This document shows, in pieces, positions 6,354-14,081 of a DNA stretch of 19,648 nt. The position numbers and the translations under genes were made by a program. Below the pieces are notes generated by a model. It was not told the origin of the DNA, did not search any database, and saw only the letters and a list, made by a program, of their open reading frames with translations. Origin of the DNA: DASPOF01 sp035626155 (lineage in GTDB: Bacteria > Desulfobacterota > Binatia > Binatales > Binataceae); the NCBI GenBank assembly GCA_035626155.1, contig DASPOF010000116.1, forward strand, positions 1 to 19,648, given 5' to 3'. Position 1 is the stretch's first letter. Every line of letters starts with the position of its first letter.

Positions 6354-6920
6354 ATGAGCCAGCAATATCGCACCGAGTTGCTCCAGATTCTGGTCCGGGA
6401 ATCATACTTCGAACGTGAGGTGACCCTCGCGTCGGGCAAAACGTCGAACTACTACCTCGACTGCCGGCGAGCGCTGTTTCTCCCGCGCGCCGCGTTTCTC
6501 GCCGGCGAACTGCTGCTCGAGTTGGTGGAAGCCGCAGGAATCGAACAGATCGGCGGAATGGCAGTCGCGGCGATTCCGGTGACCGATGCGGTGCTCGCCG
6601 CTGCTTACCGCCACGGCGTCGAGCTGCGCGGATTTTTCGTCCGCAAGGAGGCCAAGACCCACGGTCTCCAGCAGCTAATCGAAGGCGCCTTCAAGCCGGG
6701 GCTCAAGACCGCGGTGATCGACGATACCGTCACGACCGGCGGATCGGCCCTCGATGCGGCGGCAGCCGCGCGCAACGCGGGCGCGGACGTCACGGCGGCG
6801 ATGGCGCTGGTGGAACGCGGCGAGGGCGGCCGCGAGGCGTTCACGCGCGCGGGGCTTGAGTACCGCTGGATTTTCACCGGCGATGAGATCCGCGCGGCGG
6901 CGGCGCAGTCGCGCAAGTAG
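6354..6920 (+). CDS. pyrE: Orotate phosphoribosyltransferase
   Basis: It catalyses orotate + PRPP to orotidine 5'-phosphate + PPi, the fifth step of de novo pyrimidine synthesis, in the cytoplasm. The 188-aa length is typical. Visible motifs are the substrate segment LASGKTSNYYLDCRRA (25-40), the catalytic loop FFVRKEAKTHG (94-104) with paired basic residues, and the PRPP-binding loop AVIDDTVTTGGSAL (120-133) with its Asp-Asp and TTGGS. The segment before it, GGMAVAAIPVTDAV, replaces the commoner GVALGGIPLA form. The ATG at 6354 has no clear Shine-Dalgarno and may be close to the transcript start. aroE begins five bases after the stop, so the two form an operon. The gene diverges from the DUF1614 gene. 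Confidence 0.95.
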   Translation: MSQQYRTELLQILVRESYFEREVTLASGKTSNYYLDCRRALFLPRAAFLAGELLLELVEAAGIEQIGGMAVAAIPVTDAVLAAAYRHGVELRGFFVRKEAKTHGLQQLIEGAFKPGLKTAVIDDTVTTGGSALDAAAAARNAGADVTAAMALVERGEGGREAFTRAGLEYRWIFTGDEIRAAAAQSRK

Positions 6921-6925
6921 CTCCG

Positions 6926-7810
6926 ATGGGCGACGCCGCGCCGAATGCACGCCGCATCACGGCCGCAACCCGGCTCACCGCGATCTTCGGCGATCCGGTC
7001 GAGCACTCGTTGTCGCCCGCGATGCACAATGCGGCATACGATGCGCTCGGGATGGATCGCAGGTACGTTGCGTTTCGCGTGAGGCCTGCGGACCTCGGCG
7101 CTGCGCTTCGCGCGATACCCGCGCTCGGAATCATCGGGGTGAATCTCACCGTCCCGCACAAGGAAGCGGCGTTGCGTCACGTCGATAGTCTGAGCACCGA
7201 GGCGCGGATCGTCCGCGCGGTGAATTGCGTGATCGATCGGCGGGGCGTGCTCCACGGCGACAATACCGATGCGCGCGGCCTGGAACTCGACCTGCGCTCC
7301 CATCGCGCGCCGATCGCGGGGAAGGCCGTACTGATAATCGGCGCGGGGGGCGCGGCCGCATCCGCGGTGCTTGCGTGCATGAGGATGCGCGCCGCAAAAA
7401 TCGTGATCGCGAACCGGACACCGCGCCGGGCGGCGCGGCTTGCGCGCCGCTTATCGAAGCTCGCCTCGGACCGGGTGCGCATCGAGACTCGCGGTCTCGA
7501 TAGTTTGCGCGACCGTGCGCTGGTCGGCGATGCGGCGGCGATCGTGAATGCGACGCCGATGGGTCTCGTAACGCGGCGATTCGCCGCACTCGACTACGCG
7601 GCCACCGCGGGCAATTGCTTCTTTTACGATTTGATTTATGGGCTCGCGCCCACGCCATTTCTCAAGCCCGCAAGCGCGCTCGGCCGCCCCCATGCGGACG
7701 GCGCGGGGATGCTCGCCGGCCAGGGCGAGATCGCCTTCAAGCTCTTCAACGGAGTCGCGCCGCCCCACGGCGTGATGCGCCGGGCGCTCTGGGAGCGGCT
7801 CGGCAGATAA
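6926..7810 (+). CDS. aroE: Shikimate 5-dehydrogenase
   Basis: It performs NADPH-dependent reduction of 3-dehydroshikimate to shikimate in the chorismate pathway. All family motifs are present in the 294 aa: HSLSPAMHN (27-35, shikimate binding), GVNLTVPHKE (71-80) with catalytic Lys79, GDNTDARGL (111-119) with Asp115, the nucleotide-binding GAGGAA (139-144), NRT (163-165, the NADP-type basic loop continuing PRR), NATPMG (208-213), YDLIY (234-238) and DGAGMLAGQGEIAF (258-271). The gene starts five bases downstream of pyrE with a poor Shine-Dalgarno, so it probably depends on the pyrE transcript. It ends 41 bases before a convergent gene, with a GC-rich inverted repeat between them. Confidence 0.96.
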   Translation: MGDAAPNARRITAATRLTAIFGDPVEHSLSPAMHNAAYDALGMDRRYVAFRVRPADLGAALRAIPALGIIGVNLTVPHKEAALRHVDSLSTEARIVRAVNCVIDRRGVLHGDNTDARGLELDLRSHRAPIAGKAVLIIGAGGAAASAVLACMRMRAAKIVIANRTPRRAARLARRLSKLASDRVRIETRGLDSLRDRALVGDAAAIVNATPMGLVTRRFAALDYAATAGNCFFYDLIYGLAPTPFLKPASALGRPHADGAGMLAGQGEIAFKLFNGVAPPHGVMRRALWERLGR

Positions 7811-7822
7811 CGATTGCTGACT

Positions 7823-7848
7823 CGGCGCGACCGGTGATCGGCGCGCCG
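7823..7848. terminator. GC-rich inverted repeat between convergent genes
   Basis: CGGCGCG (7823-7829) pairs with CGCGCCG (7842-7848) around a 12-base loop in the 41-bp gap between aroE and the convergent secreted-protein gene. There is no T-run on either side, so bidirectional termination is only a suggestion from the position. Confidence 0.25.
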
Positions 7849-7851
7849 GCG

Positions 7852-8484
7852 TCAGTTGGCGGGAGGTGCAGATGCGCCCGAGGCGGGCCGGGCGACTTCG
7901 AGCTGGCGAAATTGCGGCGGCGCTACGAATAACGTCTCCGGCACCCGGCCGGCCTTCGCGTTGCTGAACGAAGTCGTTTCGGCCGTCGCTGGATTCGAAC
8001 CGCCGATTATCATCCGCACCGGCAGCCGCGCCGATTGCGAGATCCAGAACTCAATCTTCCCGACCGCCGAATCCTTCGACTCGATTTCGTACTTGTCGCA
8101 TTTTTCACCGCCGATAATTTCGCTGCCGGTAAGCACGCGCGGCGTCCTGGGATCCATCGCCTCGGACAGAGCGCCGGCGCGCCCGCTGAACGGCGTCATC
8201 GCAAACGCATTGTCCGCGGGCATCAGAAGAAAGGCGCGACGCACTCTGGGCGTGACGATCGTAATCACGGGATGCGGCGCGCCGGGGTCGATCATCTCAG
8301 TGCGAATCCGTCCGTGTGAGAAATAGAGCGTTCCGCTCCTGGCCGGCGATGCGCCCTGCTCGACTGTAATCTGTGCGGTGAATTCGGATGGCAGCTTGAG
8401 CCTGGAGAGATTGCCGGTCGCACCGAGCGCTGCCCCGCGCATCAGGATCATGACGATACCAAGAACGATAGCCAGTCGCCTCAT
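7852..8484 (-). CDS. Secreted LolA/DUF4412-like protein
   Basis: This 210-aa protein has a clear signal peptide (MRRLAIVLGIVMILMRGAALGA, charged start then hydrophobic core, probable cleavage after about residue 22). The mature part resembles the LolA/DUF4412 group of periplasmic beta-rich proteins: TLYFSHGRIRTEMIDPG, then VRRAFLLMPADNAF, then GEKCDKYEIESKD and GKIEFWISQSARLPVRMI. These proteins bind hydrophobic ligands or are uncharacterised; no enzyme motif is visible. The start is chosen at ATG 8484 because GGGAGGG (8496-8490) lies five bases upstream; an upstream ATG in the same frame would add a non-signal-like leader. It has its own 166-base upstream region separating it from the heat-shock operon. 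The C terminus is Ala/Pro-rich (ASGASAPPAN). The family assignment is by pattern and moderate. Confidence 0.75.
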   Translation of the reverse strand: MRRLAIVLGIVMILMRGAALGATGNLSRLKLPSEFTAQITVEQGASPARSGTLYFSHGRIRTEMIDPGAPHPVITIVTPRVRRAFLLMPADNAFAMTPFSGRAGALSEAMDPRTPRVLTGSEIIGGEKCDKYEIESKDSAVGKIEFWISQSARLPVRMIIGGSNPATAETTSFSNAKAGRVPETLFVAPPQFRQLEVARPASGASAPPAN

Positions 8485-8589
8485 CGATACCCTCCCGCAA
8501 AAGACAAATCGCAGGCTGACACCGCGGCATCGATGATGCCATACAAAAATTGGCGGAGTGTTACGAAATTGTTTCAGCAGCGCGCGTCG

Positions 8590-8612
8590 AAAAGATGCGC
8601 GTATCAAGCGCA
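8590..8612 (-). terminator. Probable terminator of the heat-shock operon
   Basis: On the minus strand TGCGC-TTGATAC-GCGCA (8612-8596) forms a 5-bp stem, extendable by a G-U pair, followed by TCTTTT (8595-8590). It lies 38 bases after the stop of the zinc-ribbon membrane protein, which supports that gene being the last of the grpE-dnaK-dnaJ transcript. The stem is short. Confidence 0.45.
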
Positions 8613-8650
8613 CTCACCGCCGCGTGCGCGCCGTTTGTCGCGCGCAGGCG

Positions 8651-8893
8651 TCAGGCGAGCGCGAACTTGACCGCGCGTCTGGCGAGCGCGGCGGCGCCGC
8701 CGATCAGGGGAACGATTTCGGGCTGCACGATCGCGACAATCACGACGATCGTTGCCGCGGCGAGGATGCCGGCGGCGATTAGCAAGTGGCGCTTCTCGGC
8801 GTGGAACGACCAGCGCCCGCATTCATCGCAGTAGTGCGCGCTGAATCCGGTTCCGCTGTCGCACGATCCACATTCGATTTCGACCGGCTCCAT
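8651..8893 (-). CDS. Small zinc-ribbon membrane protein cotranscribed with dnaJ
   Basis: This 80-aa protein has an N-terminal zinc-ribbon-like motif, Cys8-x2-Cys11 and Cys22-x2-Cys25 (CGSC and CDECG). A basic stretch (AEKRH) and a strong membrane segment LLIAAGILAAATIVVIVAIV (37-56) follow, and then a second weaker hydrophobic stretch (VPLIGGAAALA). The ribbon is likely cytoplasmic, with a C-terminal membrane anchor or hairpin. I do not recognise a named family. AAGGA (8905-8901) sits seven bases before the ATG, inside the 15-base gap after the dnaJ stop, so it is read from the same transcript. A probable terminator follows it. A role as a membrane-tethered partner of the DnaK/DnaJ system is inference from position and from the zinc-ribbon parallel with DnaJ. 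Confidence 0.75.
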   Translation of the reverse strand: MEPVEIECGSCDSGTGFSAHYCDECGRWSFHAEKRHLLIAAGILAAATIVVIVAIVQPEIVPLIGGAAALARRAVKFALA

Positions 8894-8908
8894 AAAGACA
8901 TCCTTCGA

Positions 8909-10042
8909 TTAACCGAACATCTCCTTGAGCTTGTCCACGAATCCCTTCGACATCGGATGGTTCACCGCTTTGCCGTCGAGCTTCGCGAACTCCTCGAGCA
9001 ATTCGCGCTGGCGCGGCGTGAGGCTGCGCGGCGTCTCGACGATCACTTTGACGAGCTGATCGCCGCGGCCATAGCCGTGCAGATCGACGATGCCCTTGCC
9101 CTTGAACCGGAAGATTTTGGATGCCTGCGTGCCGGGCGGAATCTTGAGCTTGATCTTGCCTTCGAGCGTCGGAACATCGATCTCGGTGCCCAGCGCCGCC
9201 TGTGGAAAACTGATCGGCACTTCGATCATTATGTCGTTACCGTCGCGCACGAAGAGTTCGTGCTCCTTGACGTGGATGACGACGTAAAGGTCGCCGGGCT
9301 GTCCGCCGCCATAGCCAGCCTCGCCCTCGCCGCGAAGCTTCAGGCGTGAGCCGTTATCGACTCCAGGCGGTACTTTTACCGAGAGCGATTCCTGCTTGCG
9401 CAACCGGCCCTGCCCCTGGCACTTCGGGCACGGGTCGGAAATGACCATCCCTTCGCCGCGGCACTGGCCGCAAGTCGTCGAGATCGAGAAGAACCCCTGC
9501 TGAGTGCGGACCTGGCCGGTTCCGCGGCAGTTGGGACATTGCCTGGCCGCGCTCCCGCCGGTGCGGGCGCGAGTACCGTGGCATTCATCGCACTGCGTGA
9601 GCCGCTGGAATCGGACTACCTTCTCGGCCCCTCGCGCCGCCTCATCGAATTCCACTTCGAGATCGTAGCGGAGGTCGTCGCCGCGCCGGGTGCGCGAGCG
9701 CGTCCGTCCGCGGCCGGTGCCGAAGAAATCGCCGAAGATGTCCGAGAAGACTTCCTCGAACCCCTGCGTGAAATCGAATCCGCCGAATGGACCCGCGCCT
9801 TGCGGCCCCTGGAACGCGGCATGGCCGAAACGATCGTACTGAGCCCGCCGTTCGGGATCGGAAAGTACCTGGTAGGCCTCGTTGAGTTCCTTGAACCGCT
9901 CCTCGGCCTCCTTGTTGCCCGGATTGCGGTCGGGATGAAACTGGATCGCGAGGCGGCGGTACGCTTTCTTGAGCTCGTCCTCGCCGGCTCCGCGGCCGAG
10001 GCCGAGCACTTCGTAATAATCGCGTTTGGCTGCGGCAGGCAT
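8909..10042 (-). CDS. dnaJ: Chaperone DnaJ (Hsp40)
   Basis: It is the co-chaperone that delivers unfolded substrates to DnaK and stimulates its ATPase. The 377 aa contain the whole type I layout: a J domain at about residues 7-72 with the HPD triad (36-38), a Gly/Phe-rich region (about 75-110, GPFGGFDFTQGF), and a zinc-binding domain with four repeats CDECHGTR (151), CPNCRGTG (169), CGQCRGEG (191) and CPKCQGQG (205). C-terminal substrate-binding domains (VKVPPGVDNGSRLKLRGEGE; RGDQLVKVIVETP) follow. The first zinc repeat ends in Thr-Arg instead of Thr-Gly, but all eight cysteines are present. It follows dnaK after 82 bases and precedes the zinc-ribbon membrane gene by 15. The Shine-Dalgarno is weak. 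Confidence 0.97.
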   Translation of the reverse strand: MPAAAKRDYYEVLGLGRGAGEDELKKAYRRLAIQFHPDRNPGNKEAEERFKELNEAYQVLSDPERRAQYDRFGHAAFQGPQGAGPFGGFDFTQGFEEVFSDIFGDFFGTGRGRTRSRTRRGDDLRYDLEVEFDEAARGAEKVVRFQRLTQCDECHGTRARTGGSAARQCPNCRGTGQVRTQQGFFSISTTCGQCRGEGMVISDPCPKCQGQGRLRKQESLSVKVPPGVDNGSRLKLRGEGEAGYGGGQPGDLYVVIHVKEHELFVRDGNDIMIEVPISFPQAALGTEIDVPTLEGKIKLKIPPGTQASKIFRFKGKGIVDLHGYGRGDQLVKVIVETPRSLTPRQRELLEEFAKLDGKAVNHPMSKGFVDKLKEMFG

Positions 10043-10124
10043 CGAGGACCGATTCTAATCCTTAGTTCGCAGCGGCGCTATTGACTCTCTTGAGGGCCGT
10101 CCCGAACGCGCCCCGGCGCGCCGC

Positions 10125-12047
10125 TTACTTCACTTCCTTGAAGTCCGCGTCGACCACGTCCTCTTTGGGCTTCTCGGCGCCGGCCTCTTTGCCGCCTTCA
10201 GCGCCGTCCTTCGGCGCTTCTGCCGCGCCCGCCTGTCCAGCGCGCGTCTTGCTGTACATCGCCTCGGCAAGTTTGTGCGACGCGTTCGCGAGCGTCTCAG
10301 CCGCGCGATTCATCTCGTCGGCATCCTTGGATTCGAGCTTCCCCTTGGCCGCCGCGATCGCATCCTCGACCGCCTTGCGGGCCGACTCATCGAGCTGCGA
10401 ACCGTAGTCCTTGAGCGTCTTCTCGGTGGTGTAGATGAGGTTGTCGAGCTTGTTGCGCGCCTCGGCCTGCAAGCGCCGATTGTGGTCCTCTGCGGCATGG
10501 CTCTCGGCCTCGCGCACCATCCGCTTGATTTCATCCTCGGTCAGCCCCGACGACGCGGTGATGCGGATCGACTGCTCCTTGTTGGTGCCCAGGTCCTTGG
10601 CATGAACGTTCACGATCCCGTTCGCATCGATATCGAACGTGACCTCGACCTGCGGCATGCCGCGCGGAGCGGGCGGAATGCCGATCAGATCGAACTGCCC
10701 GAGCAGCTTGTTGTCGGCCGCCATCTCGCGCTCGCCCTGAAAGACGCGAATCGTGACCGCGGTCTGATTGTCCTGCGCGGTCGAGAAGACCTGGCTCTTG
10801 CGAGTCGGGATGGTCGTGTTCTTCTCGATTAGCTTGGTGAACACGCCGCCAAGGGTCTCGATGCCGAGCGAGAGCGGAGTCACGTCGAGCAGCAGGACGT
10901 CCTTGACCTCGCCCTTGAGCACGCCGGCCTGAATCGCCGCGCCAACCGCGACGACCTCATCCGGATTCACGCCCTTGTGGCCTTCCTTGCTGAAAAGCTT
11001 GCGCACGCGCTCCTGCACCGCCGGCATCCGGGTCATCCCGCCGACGAGCACGACTTCATTGATTTCGCCCGCCTTGAGGCCCGCATCGGGAAGCGCCGTA
11101 ACGCACGGCCCGTCGAGCCGATCGAGCAGATCCGCGCACAGCGCCTCGAGCTTGGCGCGCGTGAGCTTGATGTTGAGGTGCTTGGGCCCGCTCTGATCCG
11201 CAGTGATGAACGGCAGATTGATGTCAGTCTCCATCACGGTGGACAACTCGCACTTGGCCTTCTCGGCGGCTTCCTTCAGCCGCTGCAGCGCCATCCGGTC
11301 CTTGCGCAGGTCGATGCCCTGATCCTTGCGGAATTCGTCGGCCAAATAGTCGATGATGCGCTGGTCGAAGTCTTCGCCGCCCAGGAAGGTGTCGCCGTTG
11401 GTCGCCTTGACCTCGAAGACGCCCTCGCCGAGTTCGAGAATCGAGATATCGAAAGTGCCGCCGCCGAGGTCGAAGACGGCGATCTTCTCGTCTTTCTTCT
11501 TCTCGAGTCCGTAGGCCAGCGATGCCGCGGTCGGCTCGTTGATGATTCTGAGAACGCTGAGGCCCGCGATCCGGCCGGCGTCCTTGGTCGCCTGGCGCTG
11601 GCTGTCGTTGAAGTAGGCGGGAACCGTGATGACCGCCTCGGTGACTTTCTCGCCGAGGTAATCCTCTGCGGTCTGCTTCATCTTCTGAAGGACGAATGCG
11701 GAAATTTCCGCCGGGCTGTACTTCTTGCCCCGGATCTCGACCCACGCGGCACCATCATCGTTGCGGACCACCTTGTACGGCAGGACTTTGACCGCTTTCT
11801 GCACTTCAGGGTCATCGTAACGCCGGCCCATCAGGCGCTTGATCGCAAAAATGGTATTGGTCGGGTTGGTGATGGCCTGGCGCTTGGCGATCTGTCCGAC
11901 TAGCCGCTCGCCTGAGTCGGTAAACGCGACCACCGAAGGCGTGGTGCGGCTGCCCTCCGAGTTGGCGATGACGACCGGATCGCCACCCTCCATCACTGCG
12001 ACGCAGCTATTCGTCGTGCCCAGGTCGATACCGATTACTTTTGGCAT
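10125..12047 (-). CDS. dnaK: Chaperone DnaK (Hsp70)
   Basis: This ATP-driven chaperone has the expected 640 residues. The N-terminal ATPase domain begins with IGIDLGTTNSCVAVMEGG and includes the phosphate loop VFDLGGGTFDISILELG, the conserved AYGLEKK and the GGMTRMPAVQE segment. The interdomain linker DVLLLDVTPLSLGIETLGG leads to the beta-sandwich substrate-binding domain (TTIPTRKSQVFSTAQDNQ; GIPPAPRGMPQVEVTFDIDANGI). A helical lid follows, and the C terminus VVDADFKEVK is a variant of the bacterial EEVxDADFEEVK tail. It lies 38 bases after grpE in the operon. The coding strand is strongly GC-biased at third positions, which produces a long open antisense frame that is only a shadow. Confidence 0.98.
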   Translation of the reverse strand: MPKVIGIDLGTTNSCVAVMEGGDPVVIANSEGSRTTPSVVAFTDSGERLVGQIAKRQAITNPTNTIFAIKRLMGRRYDDPEVQKAVKVLPYKVVRNDDGAAWVEIRGKKYSPAEISAFVLQKMKQTAEDYLGEKVTEAVITVPAYFNDSQRQATKDAGRIAGLSVLRIINEPTAASLAYGLEKKKDEKIAVFDLGGGTFDISILELGEGVFEVKATNGDTFLGGEDFDQRIIDYLADEFRKDQGIDLRKDRMALQRLKEAAEKAKCELSTVMETDINLPFITADQSGPKHLNIKLTRAKLEALCADLLDRLDGPCVTALPDAGLKAGEINEVVLVGGMTRMPAVQERVRKLFSKEGHKGVNPDEVVAVGAAIQAGVLKGEVKDVLLLDVTPLSLGIETLGGVFTKLIEKNTTIPTRKSQVFSTAQDNQTAVTIRVFQGEREMAADNKLLGQFDLIGIPPAPRGMPQVEVTFDIDANGIVNVHAKDLGTNKEQSIRITASSGLTEDEIKRMVREAESHAAEDHNRRLQAEARNKLDNLIYTTEKTLKDYGSQLDESARKAVEDAIAAAKGKLESKDADEMNRAAETLANASHKLAEAMYSKTRAGQAGAAEAPKDGAEGGKEAGAEKPKEDVVDADFKEVK

Positions 12048-12085
12048 TTTCTTGAGAGACCTCTGTATCTAGGGATAACCACGGC

Positions 12086-12775
12086 CTAGCGATTTTCAAC
12101 GTCGGGCGGGCATTTTTCGCCGTTTTTTCGCGCACTTTCGTTCGATGCCCGCGCCACCCGGACCCGGGCGGGACGCAGGACGCGGTCGCCAATGACGTAG
12201 CCGCGATGAAACTCGTCTATAACCGTGTTTGGGGCGTGAGTATCGCTCGGTACGTGGTCGGCGGCCTCGTGACGGACCGGATCAAACTTCTCACCGACTG
12301 CGTTTAAGGGAGTGACCCCCTGCGCCTTGAGCAGGTCCACCATCGACCGCAGCACCATCTCGACGCCTTCGACGATCGAGCTGCCGTCGCCCGCCGCATG
12401 TGCCGCATCGACGGCGCGCTCCAGGTTATCTACGACCGGCAGGAACTCGCGAAGCAGGCGCTCGCGCTCGTTGCGAACCGCGTCCTCGCTCTGCAAGCGC
12501 ATCCGCTTGCGCGTGTTCTCGGATTCGGCAAGCGCGCGCAAGTATTTATCCTTTTGCTCAGCGGCGTCCTTTTCGCTCGCGGCGAGTTTCGCGCGGAGCT
12601 CTTCGATCTCGCCGGCCGGCTGCGCCTCGGCCGTGGGACCTTCTGCGGCACCCGGCACCTCGGCGTTTTCAACGCCGGCCCGGTTCGCACGAGGCTCGCC
12701 GGTTGAGCGGGCGGCGTCGTCGCCGTTGCCACCGTTACCTGAGTTCTTGTGATGATGCTTGTTCATTCCTCGCAT
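12086..12775 (-). CDS. grpE: Nucleotide exchange factor GrpE
   Basis: It releases ADP from DnaK. The 229 aa show the family layout: a disordered, His/Gly/Asn-rich N terminus (MNKHHHKNSGNGGNGDD), a long charged coiled-coil helix (ELRAKLAASEKDAAEQKDKYLRALAESENTRKRM region), then the four-helix and C-terminal beta domain with FLPVVDNLERAVDAA, FDPVRHEA and VIDEFHRGYVIGDRVLRPARV, the last being the family's signature. The C-terminal tail runs about 20 residues past the usual end. The start may be ATG 12775 or the one three codons on at 12766 (MNKHH); neither has a well-spaced Shine-Dalgarno. It lies between hrcA and dnaK on the same strand. Confidence 0.95.
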   Translation of the reverse strand: MRGMNKHHHKNSGNGGNGDDAARSTGEPRANRAGVENAEVPGAAEGPTAEAQPAGEIEELRAKLAASEKDAAEQKDKYLRALAESENTRKRMRLQSEDAVRNERERLLREFLPVVDNLERAVDAAHAAGDGSSIVEGVEMVLRSMVDLLKAQGVTPLNAVGEKFDPVRHEAADHVPSDTHAPNTVIDEFHRGYVIGDRVLRPARVRVARASNESARKNGEKCPPDVENR

Positions 12776-12780
12776 TACAC

Positions 12781-12830
12781 CGAGTCAGAAGATAAGCACG
12801 ATTCGGATGCGTGCCAGCCACGAGTCAGAA
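12781..12830. repeat. 10-bp perfect direct repeat in the hrcA-grpE gap
   Basis: CGAGTCAGAA occurs at 12781-12790 and again at 12821-12830, exactly 40 bases apart, within the 105-base gap between hrcA and grpE. On the minus strand this reads TTCTGACTCG. The same gap contains a poor -10-like TATCTT on the minus strand. The spacing of about four helical turns would suit a DNA-binding protein, but chance is not excluded. Confidence 0.4.
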
Positions 12831-12880
12831 AACTGTTTGAAATATCGGGACCGCGGCCGTGACGGTTTGGGGGAACGCCC

Positions 12881-13927
12881 TCAGTGCTCGAGCAATCGCG
12901 ATAGTGCTTTGGCGGTGTACTCGACCAGCGGGATGACGCGGTCGTAGTCCATTCGCACCGGCCCGACGACCGCGAGGCTCCCCACCGGCAGCGTGCCGCT
13001 TGCGTATGAAGCGGCGACCACGCTCAACCCGGCCAGCCGCGTGTCGTAGTTCTCGGACCCGATGGAAACCATGATCGCATGGCTTCGGAGCGTGCGTTCG
13101 AGCAAGTCGAGCAGCGCCGACTTGTCATCGAGCGCGCGCAAAAGCTCGCGCATCTTTTCCGGCTTCTCGAACTCGGGCTGCTCGAGCGCTTTCGCCTCAC
13201 CCTCGATATAGACTTCAGTGCGCCCCGCCTGTCCGGCAATCGCACCGCCGAGCACGAGCGCGTCGCGCACGAACCGATCGTAACGCGTGCGCTCCTCCCT
13301 GAGCTGCTGCTCGATCCAGCGGCGCGCCTCATCGAGCGTGCGTCCGCTCAGCGATTCGTTCAGGTATCGCGCCATCCGGTCGAGTTCATCCTGGGTGTGG
13401 TCGCGGTCGGTCTCGACGACGCAGTTTTGCGCGGCTGCGGCGGAGGCAACGAACACGGCCAGGACTTGCCGGTCGCGCAGTCGAGTGAAATTCACCCGCT
13501 CGAGCGCCATCGTTTCGAGCCTCGGCCGCATCACCAGCGCGGCCTGACCCGTGAGCAGCGCGAGCAGCCGGGGCGTGTCGCGCATGATCGCATCGATATC
13601 CCGCGTGCGTCCCGCGCAGTGGAGCTCGATCTGGGCGCGATCCTCGAAGCCGATTTGCGAGGCCGGGGCGCGATGGTCCACGTAGTAGCGGAACGCCTTG
13701 TCGGTGGGGATTCGGCCCGCCGACGGATGCGGCTGGAAGAGAAAGCCGGCCTCGTCGAGTTGCGCCATCATGTTGCGCACCATCGCCGCCCTGACGCCCA
13801 GCGAGTGATGCGCGACGACCTGTTGCGACCCGACCGGCTCAGCGGTCGCGATGAACTCCTGCACGGTGGCCAGCAGCAGCGTGTGGCGCCGCGCGGAAAG
13901 CTCCTTTTGCTCAGGGACGTTGCTCAT
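12881..13927 (-). CDS. hrcA: Heat-inducible transcription repressor HrcA
   Basis: It represses class I heat-shock genes by binding CIRCE operators, with activity tuned by GroEL in studied species. The 348 aa from ATG 13927 have the N-terminal winged-helix domain (ARRHTLLLATVQEFIATAEPVGSQQV, then VRAAMVRNMMAQLDEAGFLFQPHPSAGRIPTDKAFRYYVD, the family signature). An inserted dimerisation domain and a GAF-like C-terminal domain ending in VIPLVEYTAKALSRLLEH follow. The frame opens further upstream (ATG 13960, MRRMNGAAISTM), but the MSNVPEQKELSARR start matches family length better; neither start has a good Shine-Dalgarno. It heads the grpE-dnaK-dnaJ cluster, an arrangement known from Bacillus and others. 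No CIRCE sequence is visible upstream of it or of grpE. Confidence 0.94.
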   Translation of the reverse strand: MSNVPEQKELSARRHTLLLATVQEFIATAEPVGSQQVVAHHSLGVRAAMVRNMMAQLDEAGFLFQPHPSAGRIPTDKAFRYYVDHRAPASQIGFEDRAQIELHCAGRTRDIDAIMRDTPRLLALLTGQAALVMRPRLETMALERVNFTRLRDRQVLAVFVASAAAAQNCVVETDRDHTQDELDRMARYLNESLSGRTLDEARRWIEQQLREERTRYDRFVRDALVLGGAIAGQAGRTEVYIEGEAKALEQPEFEKPEKMRELLRALDDKSALLDLLERTLRSHAIMVSIGSENYDTRLAGLSVVAASYASGTLPVGSLAVVGPVRMDYDRVIPLVEYTAKALSRLLEH

Positions 13928-14081
13928 CGTCGAAATCGCCGCCCCGTTCATCCGCCGCATGGCGGACGGCCGGGGCCGGCGCCAGCATAGTCAATTCTGG
14001 CCCGCGACCTTTGATACATTCAAGCGGGCGCGCGATGCAATGGCGGGCCGCGATGCGCTCCGATAATCTCAGTGTATAGCG

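Noticed and set aside
6198..6365. Upstream ATG start for the DUF1614 gene at 6365
   Set aside because: It would overlap the pyrE start codon and add a soluble leader not seen in this family.
9539..10084. Plus-strand ORFs over dnaJ, dnaK and hrcA
   Set aside because: Shadows of highly conserved minus-strand chaperone genes.
12796..12814. AGCAC...GTGCC partial palindrome as a CIRCE box
   Set aside because: The spacing between the GCAC and GTGC cores is 11 bases, not 13, and the outer bases do not match the consensus.
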